5,946 bases of DNA from Thermococci archaeon (GTDB lineage Archaea; Methanobacteriota_B; Thermococci; Methanofastidiosales; B48-G16): NCBI GenBank assembly GCA_030668905.1, contig DAOVEQ010000067.1, positions 1 through 5,946 of the forward strand, given 5' to 3'. The position numbers were made by a program, and so were the translations under genes. Numbering within the stretch: the stretch's first letter is position 1; each line of letters opens with the position of its first letter. The notes beneath the pieces were generated by a model. The model did no database searches and was not told the DNA's origin. It saw nothing but the letters and a program-made list of their open reading frames with translations. Positions 1 through 5,941 of this stretch are shown here, piece after piece.

Positions 1-263
1 GAAGAGACAAACAGGGAGAAAATCCTGCATAAACTTTTCAAGAAATAAAAAAACATGCTGAAATTGGGAAAAAACTTTATACATCCCAGATTAACGAAGC
101 TTGTGTTGAGTATACCAGAATGACGGGATTAGATAAGGGTCTAGAGGAAAGACTTGGTGTTCATGTTTTAGACGGGGTCGTATGTGCATTGATCATCGCT
201 ACATGCTTAGTAAAATATGGGATATCCATGAGTAAAATTAGGAGAGATAACCCAGAAGAGTAG
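1..263 (+). pseudogene. Asp/Glu (hydantoin) racemase-family remnant, C-terminal part, frame broken
   Basis: The reading frame ending at the TAG at 261-263 encodes, from about 120 on, a sequence typical of the C-terminus of the aspartate/glutamate/hydantoin racemase family: MTGLDKGLEERLGVHVLDG, then an amphipathic helix and a GISMSK ending. In the family this follows a conserved L-G-C-[TA]-G-M motif that carries the second catalytic cysteine. Here the matching bases read V-L-S in frame 1 (103-111) and T-R-M-T-G-L in frame 3 (114 on), so one base appears lost at the cysteine codon and both flanking glycines are changed (apparently GGT to AGT and GGA to AGA). Frame 3 also has a stop at 30-32 and frame 1 one at 46-48, so no frame stays open across the segment. 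The family normally racemises amino acids or 5-substituted hydantoins, which fits the hyuAB genes downstream. The N-terminal half is outside the window. Sequencing or assembly indels are an alternative to true decay. Confidence 0.6.
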
Positions 264-270
264 CCTCAAT

Positions 271-284
271 TTTATCTCTTTTTT
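271..284 (+). terminator. Oligo-T terminator after the racemase remnant
   Basis: A pyrimidine tract ending in six T (279-284) begins 7 bases after the racemase stop codon. There is no preceding hairpin, which fits archaeal termination at oligo-T tracts. It separates the racemase remnant from the regulator, which has its own promoter. Confidence 0.5.
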
Positions 285-321
285 GATATATTATTCAACA
301 AGTCTTACACTCATATGCCAA

Positions 322-333
322 AAAGCTTATATA
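322..333 (+). promoter_or_regulatory. Archaeal TATA box with A-rich BRE for the PadR-type regulator
   Basis: The TATA element CTTATATA (326-333) is preceded by an A-rich stretch suited to TFB binding. Its centre lies about 25 bp before the ATG at 355, so transcription should start at or next to the start codon and give a leaderless mRNA. This spacing is the main reason for choosing 355 as the start. Confidence 0.6.
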
Positions 334-354
334 GTATTTCCTTGTATTATTCTT

Positions 355-1149
355 ATGGTAGTCAGAGACTTAACTTTTTTTCAGCTGGAGATTTTAAAGG
401 AATTAAAATTCAGTCCTAAATATGGATTGGAGCTTATGAAGAACTTAAATGTTTCTTCAGGAAGACTTTATCCAAACTTAAAAAGATTGGAAAATTTGGG
501 ATTGATAGAAGGAGTAAAAAAGGATAATAGAATTTATTATTCTCTGTCAGAAAAAGGAATTCAGGAGTTTGAGAATATCTTTACCTGGATATCTGATTGT
601 GTACTTTCCATAGGAATAAATTTCCTTGATGATTATCTCAAGTTCATAGTTGATTCTCTTAATCTCAAAGAGGGTGAAAAGGTATTAGTGGCTTCAAAAC
701 GTATGAGGCATCCTTTCCTCATGCATATAGGATTAGAGCTTATTAAGAGAATATCAAAAAAAGTTACATTGTCAGGAAGAGTTTTCCTACTTCAAAAGAC
801 CGATCTTCCCTATGTCACGTCTGTGGAGAGTTTTGATCTTCTTCCAGATAAAATTGTGGATAAATCCTGTTTTTTTGCGATAGATCTTGATGAAAAAATT
901 ATAAAAGACTGCGAAAGAATTACAAACTCTGAAATAACGATCATAGGAAAATTATACAGCGATTTTTTCATTGAAAAATGTTTTCAGAATGCCCTTGATA
1001 AGATAAGCCATGAGATAAAACCACCATTTATAGTTAGAAAAGGATTTAAAAAAGAGGAACTGCTTGAAGAACTTAGGAAATACGGGTACAAAAATGTAAG
1101 ATTCTCCTCTTGGGGGGGTATTTTTGTAGCAAGTATAATCCTCCAATAA
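355..1149 (+). CDS. PadR-type winged-helix regulator fused to a methyltransferase-like domain
   Basis: This is a predicted DNA-binding transcription factor of 264 residues. Residues 1-75 form a PadR-like winged helix: QLEILKELK is the first helix, YGLELMKNL the second, and GRLYPNLKRLENLGLIEG (36-53) is the typical PadR recognition helix and start of the wing, followed by YYSLSEKG. Ordinary PadR proteins have a short C-terminal coiled-coil dimerisation helix. Here about 170 residues follow instead. Their ending, FKKEELLEELRKYGYKNV followed by a GG-containing strand (231-262), resembles the last helix and strands of class I SAM methyltransferases. The stretch around 106-114 (EGEKVLVAS) sits where motif I should be but lacks the G-x-G-x-G loop, so catalysis is doubtful and a ligand-sensing role is a guess. 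An in-frame ATG at 283 would add 24 residues overlying the TATA box and is disfavoured. The stop lies 31 bp before hyuA, so control of hyuAB or of itself is plausible but unproven. Confidence 0.75.
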   Translation: MVVRDLTFFQLEILKELKFSPKYGLELMKNLNVSSGRLYPNLKRLENLGLIEGVKKDNRIYYSLSEKGIQEFENIFTWISDCVLSIGINFLDDYLKFIVDSLNLKEGEKVLVASKRMRHPFLMHIGLELIKRISKKVTLSGRVFLLQKTDLPYVTSVESFDLLPDKIVDKSCFFAIDLDEKIIKDCERITNSEITIIGKLYSDFFIEKCFQNALDKISHEIKPPFIVRKGFKKEELLEELRKYGYKNVRFSSWGGIFVASIILQ

Positions 1150-1151
1150 CC

Positions 1152-1161
1152 TTTTTAAAAA
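1152..1161 (+). promoter_or_regulatory. TATA-like promoter for hyuAB
   Basis: TTTTTAAAAA lies immediately after the regulator's stop codon, with its centre about 25 bp before the hyuA ATG at 1181. The spacing matches that of the other genes in this window and again suggests a leaderless transcript. The A/T element is a perfect 10-bp palindrome but is less canonical than the other TATA boxes here, and read-through from the regulator gene cannot be excluded. Confidence 0.5.
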
Positions 1162-1180
1162 TCTCGACGAATGATAAGTG

Positions 1181-3085
1181 ATGCCGACAATATTAGGAGC
1201 AGACATAGGTGGAACATTCACAGATTTTATTCTCGTTAGAGATGGTAACGTAAAAACTTTAAAGATTCCCTCTACTCCACGGAATCCCGCAGAAGCTATA
1301 ATTGAAGGTGTAAAAAGACTGGGAGAAATAGATTATTTTGCGCATGGTACGACTCATGCAACGAATATTTTGATAGAAAAAAAAGGTGCAAAGATTGCTT
1401 TAATTACCACAAAGGGATTCAAAGATACTCTGGAGATAGGGAGACAGAATAGACCAAGGCTTTATGATTTTTTTGTAAGAAAACATAAGCCTCTAGTAAA
1501 TAGAGGGGATAGATTTGAGGTAGAGGAGAGGATAGATTCAGAAGGTAGAGTTGTAAAAAGGTTAAATGAAAATGATATGAAAAAATTAAATTTTGATAAT
1601 TACGAAGCAGTAACAGCATGTCTTTTATTTTCATATATAAATCCTGTTCATGAAAAGAAAATAAAAAAATTAATCAAAATTCCAGTTTCAATATCATCTG
1701 AGGTACTCCCTGAATTCAGAGAGTATGAAAGAATGTCTACAACAGTAGTAAACTCTTATGTTATGCCCGCAATGAGTAAATACCTCTTTTTTCTTGAAAA
1801 CTCGCTAAATATGAATATAAACATGATTCAATCGAACGGGAATACAGTGTCCTCAGAAAATGCAAGGATCATTCCTGCAAAGACGATACTCTCTGGGCCT
1901 GCTGCAGGGGTAAAGGCAGCTGTTTTCATTTCAGAAATGATAGGATTTAAAGATGTTATTACAATGGATATGGGAGGAACTTCCTGCGATGTCTCTCTCA
2001 TAGAGAATCTTAACCCTAAACTTACCACCGAATCTATAATCGATGGTTATCCAATTAAATTTCCATCTATAGATATCCATACTATAGGTGCTGGAGGAGG
2101 GAGTATTGCGTGGATAGATGAGGGATTACTAAGAGTAGGACCTGAAAGTATGGGTGCGTATCCCGGACCAGCATGTTATTCCTTGGGTGGCGACAGACCA
2201 ACGATAACAGATGCCAATCTTATTCTGGGGTATCTCCCAGAAATATTAGCTGATAGTACTGAACTGGATAAAAAGAAGAGTTTTGAAGCTATTAAAGAAT
2301 TGGGAGAAAAAATTAATTTAGATCCGATTCAAACAGCTCTGGGCATAGTTAAAGTAGCTGATTCCAATATATCTAACGCTATCAGGGTGATATCTGTAGA
2401 AAGAGGATACGATCCCAGAGTTTTTTCTCTTTTCGTGTTTGGAGGAGCAGGACCTTTACATTCAGGAAGGATCGCTGAGGATATCGGAATAAAAACAATT
2501 TTAATCCCACGATACTCGGGAGTTCTTTCAGCTCTTGGAACTCTTGTTTCAGAACCAGCCTGCGATTTTGTTCAGTCCAGAATAGCACTTTTGAGAGAGT
2601 GTCGTCCTGAGGAATTAGAGGATATTTATAAAAAAATGGAAGAAAATGGAAAGAAAATCATAGAAAAACTAAAGAGAATAGAAAGATCTATGGATTTGAG
2701 ATATAAAGGGCAGAGTTATGAGATCAATATCCCGATAGTCTCTTTAGACTTTGACAAAATAGAAAAAGACTTCAATACTGCACATAAAAAGCTTTATGGT
2801 TATGTGAGTAAAGAGGTAGAACTCGTCAATCTCAGGAGTAAGATTTTTGGAAAAGTAAACAAAATAGAGATAAAGAAAGCTGAAAAAAGAAAGACAGAGA
2901 GCTATACAAGAGAAGCCTATTTTGATGAAATTATCGAAGTTCCAGTATACTATTATGATACATTGTCCCCTAAAATGAGTCTAAAAGGACCGTGCATAAT
3001 AGAAGGTAAAGAAACGACAGTTTTAGCCCGTCCGAACGAAACTATCTTTGTAGATGAGTATCTGAATATTATTATGAGGCGATAA
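1181..3085 (+). CDS. hyuA: Hydantoinase/5-oxoprolinase family, subunit A (ATP-binding)
   Basis: This is the A subunit of an ATP-dependent cyclic-amide hydrolase of the HyuA / N-methylhydantoinase / 5-oxoprolinase family, cytosolic and expected to work with HyuB. It has 634 residues, slightly short for a family that usually runs 650-700. The N-terminal hydantoinase/oxoprolinase domain starts with the ASKHA-type phosphate loop GADIGGTFTDF (6-16) and contains HGTTHATN (55-62) and GRQNRPRLYD (87-96). The main hydantoinase A domain follows, with LSGPAAGVKAA, a second phosphate loop TMDMGGTSCD (about 261-270), IHTIGAGGGS (about 299-308) and GPESMGAYPGPACY (about 320-333). The last 150 residues match the family's C-terminal domain. 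All main nucleotide-binding motifs are present, so the protein looks functional. I prefer ATG 1181 to the adjacent GTG 1178 because the TATA spacing predicts transcript initiation near 1181. Substrate specificity cannot be read from the sequence. Archaeal homologues of this pair are widespread and mostly uncharacterised. Confidence 0.92.
   Translation: MPTILGADIGGTFTDFILVRDGNVKTLKIPSTPRNPAEAIIEGVKRLGEIDYFAHGTTHATNILIEKKGAKIALITTKGFKDTLEIGRQNRPRLYDFFVRKHKPLVNRGDRFEVEERIDSEGRVVKRLNENDMKKLNFDNYEAVTACLLFSYINPVHEKKIKKLIKIPVSISSEVLPEFREYERMSTTVVNSYVMPAMSKYLFFLENSLNMNINMIQSNGNTVSSENARIIPAKTILSGPAAGVKAAVFISEMIGFKDVITMDMGGTSCDVSLIENLNPKLTTESIIDGYPIKFPSIDIHTIGAGGGSIAWIDEGLLRVGPESMGAYPGPACYSLGGDRPTITDANLILGYLPEILADSTELDKKKSFEAIKELGEKINLDPIQTALGIVKVADSNISNAIRVISVERGYDPRVFSLFVFGGAGPLHSGRIAEDIGIKTILIPRYSGVLSALGTLVSEPACDFVQSRIALLRECRPEELEDIYKKMEENGKKIIEKLKRIERSMDLRYKGQSYEINIPIVSLDFDKIEKDFNTAHKKLYGYVSKEVELVNLRSKIFGKVNKIEIKKAEKRKTESYTREAYFDEIIEVPVYYYDTLSPKMSLKGPCIIEGKETTVLARPNETIFVDEYLNIIMRR
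3075..3082 (+). promoter_or_regulatory. Shine-Dalgarno site for hyuB
   Basis: TGAGGCGAT, starting at 3075 within the end of hyuA, resembles the archaeal SD consensus GGAGGTGAT with two mismatches, and its GAGG core is 7 bases before the ATG at 3087. It is the only convincing SD next to a start in this window, as expected for an internal gene of an operon when the first genes are leaderless. Confidence 0.5.
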
Positions 3086-3086
3086 A

Positions 3087-4619
3087 ATGGATCCTATTAC
3101 CTTGGAAATCATCAAAAATAAACTTATAGGCATTACGGAAGAGATGGGGGTATCACTAGTAAGAACTGCATATTCTCCCAATATTAAAGAGAGAAAAGAC
3201 TGTTCCTGTGCAGTATTCGATAAACGAGGGAGACTAACAGCACAGGCTGAGCACATACCTGTGCATCTTGGTGCCATGCCGTTTGCGGTCAAAACTATCA
3301 TGGATAAAGACCTTAAAAAAGGAGATGTATTTATTTTAAACGATCCGTACCTAGGTGGGACTCATCTTCCGGATATAACCCTGGTTTCTCCTGTTTTTGA
3401 TAAAGAACTTATAGGATTTGTGGTGACAAGGGCGCACCATTCGGACGTCGGCGGAAAAACTCCGGGGAGCATGCCTTCTGATTCCATAGAGATATACGAG
3501 GAGGGATTGATAATACCCCCCGTAAAGATTATTTCTGAAGGTAAAATTCAGAGAGACATAATGGATCTGATTTTGAGTAATGTTAGAACTAAAAAGGAAA
3601 GAGAGGGAGATATAAAAGCCCAGATATCAGCTAATTCCATTGGTAAAGCAAGATTTATAGATGTATATAAAAAATATCCCGATTTTGATCAATATACAGA
3701 AGAAATTTTAAATTACTCGGAAAAGATTGTGAGAAAAGAGTTAAAAAGGATGCCAGATATGAAAGTAAGAAGTGAAGACTATCTGGAGTGGGAGAAATTA
3801 ATAAAGATAAGAGTTGAAGTGGAAAAAAAGAAAGATGAGCTTTTTATAGATTTTTCCGGTACTGACAAAGAGATTTCTGGAAACTTGAACTGTGTGGAAT
3901 CTATAACTTTGTCTTCAGTTTATTATATGATCATAGGACTAATGCAAAGAGATTTGATGATAAATGAGGGATGCTACAGGCCCATAAAAGTTAAAATTCC
4001 GAGAGGAACGATCTTGAATGCAAAAAAACCCAAGGCCGTAGTAGCGGGAAACGTTGAAACCTCGCAGAGAATTGTGGATGTTCTCATGGATGCATTTTCG
4101 AAGATAGTACCAGAAAGAGTTATAGCGCAGTCGCAAGGAACAATGAACAACATAATTATTGGAGGGATGCATAAAAATAAGAGTTTTACGTATTATGAGA
4201 CGATAGGGGGTGGTATGGGTGCATCTTTATTTAATGACGGTGAAAGCGGTGTCCACAGTCATATGACAAATACTCTAAATACGCCTGTAGAAGCTTTAGA
4301 AACGGAATATCCCTTACGCGTTCTTAGATACTCGTTAAGAGATAACTCTGGAGGTTCTGGAAACTATAAAGGAGGCAACGGAATAATAAGAGAAATTCAG
4401 GTTTTGACTGACTGTATAATATCAATAATCTCTGAGAGGAGAGAGATTGCACCAAAGGGTTTATTTGGAGGCCAAGATGCAAAAAAAGGCGTTAATCTAC
4501 TGAATGGAAAAAAAATTCCTGGAAAATGCACATTAAAACTAAAAAAAGGAGACATTATCACAATTGAAACCCCTGGGGGAGGGGGATGCAGTGATAATGT
4601 ACCGAATAGAAAATTATGA
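3087..4619 (+). CDS. hyuB: Hydantoinase/5-oxoprolinase family, subunit B
   Basis: This is the B subunit of the same ATP-dependent hydantoinase/oxoprolinase-type enzyme, 510 residues, within the usual length for the family. Family motifs run in order: DPITLEIIKNKL at the N-terminus, ERKDCSCAVFD (35-45), QAEHIPVHLGAM (53-64), NDPYLGGTHLPD (85-96), RAHHSDVGGKTPGSM (115-129), the serine/glycine-rich YETIGGGMGA (370-379), HSHMTNT (390-396), RDNSGGSGNYKGG (418-430) and a terminal TPGGGG. The His/Asp-rich motifs at 85-96 and 115-129 are near-invariant in the family and are intact. The start lies one base after the hyuA stop, so the two genes are co-transcribed and probably translationally coupled. 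A related enzyme, acetone carboxylase, also uses HyuA/HyuB-like subunits but needs a third small subunit. None is encoded here, which favours a hydantoinase or oxoprolinase type. Confidence 0.92.
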   Translation: MDPITLEIIKNKLIGITEEMGVSLVRTAYSPNIKERKDCSCAVFDKRGRLTAQAEHIPVHLGAMPFAVKTIMDKDLKKGDVFILNDPYLGGTHLPDITLVSPVFDKELIGFVVTRAHHSDVGGKTPGSMPSDSIEIYEEGLIIPPVKIISEGKIQRDIMDLILSNVRTKKEREGDIKAQISANSIGKARFIDVYKKYPDFDQYTEEILNYSEKIVRKELKRMPDMKVRSEDYLEWEKLIKIRVEVEKKKDELFIDFSGTDKEISGNLNCVESITLSSVYYMIIGLMQRDLMINEGCYRPIKVKIPRGTILNAKKPKAVVAGNVETSQRIVDVLMDAFSKIVPERVIAQSQGTMNNIIIGGMHKNKSFTYYETIGGGMGASLFNDGESGVHSHMTNTLNTPVEALETEYPLRVLRYSLRDNSGGSGNYKGGNGIIREIQVLTDCIISIISERREIAPKGLFGGQDAKKGVNLLNGKKIPGKCTLKLKKGDIITIETPGGGGCSDNVPNRKL

Positions 4620-4633
4620 GAAACGATCATCCA

Positions 4634-4643
4634 AAAATATATT
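4634..4643 (+). promoter_or_regulatory. TATA box for nfo
   Basis: The A/T element AAAATATATT lies in the 47-bp gap after hyuB. Its centre is about 28 bp before the nfo ATG, and a run of A precedes it. It implies separate, leaderless expression of nfo rather than dependence on hyuAB. No oligo-T terminator separates hyuB from nfo, so read-through is also possible. Confidence 0.55.
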
Positions 4644-4666
4644 AAGCAGATGACAAAATAACTCAC

Positions 4667-5461
4667 ATGAGAATAGGTGCCCATGTTTCTATATCAAAAG
4701 GGTTTCCATCTGTATTTGACAATATAAAATCCATAGGTGGTAACTGTGCCCAGATATTCTCACATTCGCCACGAGGATGGAAGTTCAAAGATGTTCAAAA
4801 AGTAGAAGAATTTAAGGAGAGATATAAAAAAGAGGATATAAAACCCATTGTGATTCATAACTCGTATCTTGTGAATTTGGCATCTCTGGATAAAGAACTT
4901 CATAAAAAGTCCATGGAAAATATGGCAAAAGAGTTTGAAACTGCAGAGTTTTTGGGGATAGATTACATTAACATCCACCCAGGATCTAATAAGGATGTAA
5001 AAATTGGATTGAGGAGGATAGTCGAGTCTCTAAACAGCATAGAAACAAAAGCTTACCTTCTTCTTGAAAATACAGTTAGTGGCATAGGAAGCGAGTTTGA
5101 GAATTTAAGATATATAATAGAGAATATAACGATTAAATGTGGTGTGACTCTGGATACGTGCCATGCTTATGCTTCAGGGTATGACATTGTCAGTACTCTT
5201 GATAATGTTTTAGACGAGTTCGATAGCATCATAGGATTGGAAAAACTGAAACTGATACATCTGAATGACTCCAAATTCGAGCTCGGATCTAAAAAAGACA
5301 GGCATGAGCACATAGGTCTTGGAAAGATAGGGATTGAAGGTTTCAGGAACTTTATAAATCACCCTAAGTTGCGAGATATTCCCAAGATCCTGGAAACACC
5401 TGTGGATGAAAGACGAGGTTTTAAGGAGAATATAGAAGTGGTGAAGAGCTTAGTAGAGTAA
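4667..5461 (+). CDS. nfo: Endonuclease IV (AP endonuclease)
   Basis: This is a base-excision repair enzyme that cleaves the phosphodiester bond 5' of abasic sites, leaving a 3'-OH. It has 264 residues, a little shorter than the roughly 285-residue E. coli Nfo. The family's TIM-barrel start MRIGAHVSISKG is present. All nine residues expected to bind the three zinc ions can be seen: H64 (IVIHNSY), H104 (NIHPGS), E134 (LLLENT), D163 and H166 (TLDTCHAYASGYD), H198 (IHLNDSK), D211 and H213 (DRHEHIGLG), and E243 (ILETP). The ATG at 4667 begins directly at the conserved N-terminal strand, and no upstream extension fits. It has its own TATA box and is functionally unrelated to hyuAB. Its position before the SRP RNA gene on the same strand seems incidental. 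Confidence 0.95.
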   Translation: MRIGAHVSISKGFPSVFDNIKSIGGNCAQIFSHSPRGWKFKDVQKVEEFKERYKKEDIKPIVIHNSYLVNLASLDKELHKKSMENMAKEFETAEFLGIDYINIHPGSNKDVKIGLRRIVESLNSIETKAYLLLENTVSGIGSEFENLRYIIENITIKCGVTLDTCHAYASGYDIVSTLDNVLDEFDSIIGLEKLKLIHLNDSKFELGSKKDRHEHIGLGKIGIEGFRNFINHPKLRDIPKILETPVDERRGFKENIEVVKSLVE

Positions 5462-5462
5462 A

Positions 5463-5471
5463 TTTTATATA
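5463..5471 (+). promoter_or_regulatory. TATA box for the 7S SRP RNA gene
   Basis: TTTTATATA begins two bases after the nfo stop codon. Its centre is about 25-27 bp before the predicted 5' end of the SRP RNA (5492-5494), the normal archaeal spacing. The match to the archaeal TTTATATA consensus is complete, as expected for a strongly expressed stable RNA. Confidence 0.7.
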
Positions 5472-5491
5472 CTTAACTGCATAATTGTAAT

Positions 5492-5794
5492 GACTAGGCC
5501 GGGAGGCTAGGCGTCTCCTGTAACCTAAAATCGTCTATAGGTAGGGGTCGAAGCTCGGAGAACGGTAGGTAAGTCCAGTGTGGAGAGCTGCTCACGCCAG
5601 TGAGACTCTGTCTCTCTTGATCGGCATCGAAAGTGTTCCTTCTGTAGGGAAGGAGCTTCTTTCCTGACTCCCAAACCCCGTGAGATCCGGAAGGGAACAG
5701 CGGTAGGGGGAATGTTTGATGCTTGAGAGGTCACAGGGTTGAGAACGGGGCAGTTTTGAAACTCCGGAGGAGTCTGTCCATCTCCGGGCGTGTC
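5492..5794 (+). ncRNA. ffs: Archaeal signal recognition particle (7S) RNA
   Basis: This is the RNA scaffold of the signal recognition particle, about 300 nt as usual in archaea, binding SRP54 and SRP19. The Alu domain is seen at the 5' end: GGAG/CTCC (5502-5505 with 5515-5518) forms helix 3, TGTAAC (5519-5524) is the conserved turn, and CCTA/TAGG (5524-5527 with 5538-5541) forms helix 4. The two loops carry GGCG and CGTC, which could pair as the known loop-loop contact. A GGAG-type hairpin at about 5648-5664 fits helix 6, the SRP19 site. TGAGATCCGGAAGGGAACAG at 5681-5700 is helix 8, with the GGAA tetraloop that binds the SRP54 M domain. The ends pair to form helix 1, GAC at 5492-5494 with GTC at 5792-5794; this extends to AATGAC/GTCATT if 5489-5491 is transcribed. 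The exact ends are uncertain by several bases. No oligo-T follows the gene. Confidence 0.93.
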
Positions 5795-5810
5795 ATTAAA
5801 TCCAAAAAAA

Positions 5811-5818
5811 TTTATATA
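5811..5818 (+). promoter_or_regulatory. TATA box for tRNA-Ser
   Basis: TTTATATA, preceded by seven A, has its centre 27 bp before the first base of the mature tRNA. Transcription should therefore begin at, or within two or three bases of, the mature 5' end. It sits in the short gap after the SRP RNA, giving the tRNA a promoter of its own. Confidence 0.65.
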
Positions 5819-5841
5819 GGCTTTGTAATATGATCATTCAT

Positions 5842-5925
5842 GCCGGGATGGCCCAGTCTGGTACGGCGCGGGCCTGCTAAGCCCGTTCTCTTCGGAGATC
5901 AGGGGTTCAAATCCCCTTCCCGGCG
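5842..5925 (+). tRNA. tRNA-Ser (anticodon GCU)
   Basis: This is an 84-nt class II tRNA. The acceptor stem is GCCGGGA (5842-5848) paired with TCCCGGC (5918-5924), with discriminator base G at 5925, the base expected for serine. The anticodon stem CGGGC/GCCCG (5869-5873 with 5881-5885) encloses CTGCTAA, placing anticodon GCT at 5876-5878, which reads AGC and AGU codons. The long variable arm, TCTC-TTCG-GAGA (5887-5898), is a serine hallmark. The T arm AGGGG/CCCCT holds TTCAAAT. There is no intron, and CCA is not encoded (GTA follows). Confidence 0.97.
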
Positions 5926-5930
5926 TAACC

Positions 5931-5941
5931 CTTTTTTCTTT
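5931..5941 (+). terminator. Oligo-T terminator after tRNA-Ser
   Basis: A pyrimidine tract with six T and then three T begins five bases after the tRNA and fits an archaeal oligo-T terminator. It is the first such tract downstream of the SRP RNA promoter apart from the AT-rich promoter elements, so it may serve both RNA genes. The final bases could also be the start of the next promoter. Confidence 0.5.

Noticed and set aside
289..352. Direct repeat TATTATTC (289-296 and 345-352) flanking the regulator's TATA box, with ACAAG/CTTGT in inverted orientation beside it, considered as an operator.
   Set aside because: The elements are short and AT-rich in an AT-rich background, and they do not recur at the hyuA promoter, so chance is a sufficient explanation.
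283..354. An in-frame ATG at 283 that would lengthen the PadR-type regulator by 24 residues.
   Set aside because: The added residues match no part of the PadR domain, overlie the T-tract and the TATA box, and would lie upstream of the predicted transcript start.
1178..1180. GTG as the hyuA start codon.
   Set aside because: The ATG directly after it fits the conserved N-terminus (the phosphate loop begins at residue 6) and the TATA spacing equally well or better. GTG would add a single residue.
3023..3301. Antisense open frame across the hyuA-hyuB junction.
   Set aside because: It is the reverse complement of conserved coding sequence on the plus strand, with no protein-family features of its own and no promoter seen.
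1181..4619. Acetone carboxylase assignment for the hyuAB-like pair.
   Set aside because: Acetone carboxylase needs a third small subunit next to the other two, and the next gene is endonuclease IV.
5525..5734. Antisense open frame across the SRP RNA gene.
   Set aside because: It lies wholly within a well-supported structural RNA and encodes nothing recognisable.
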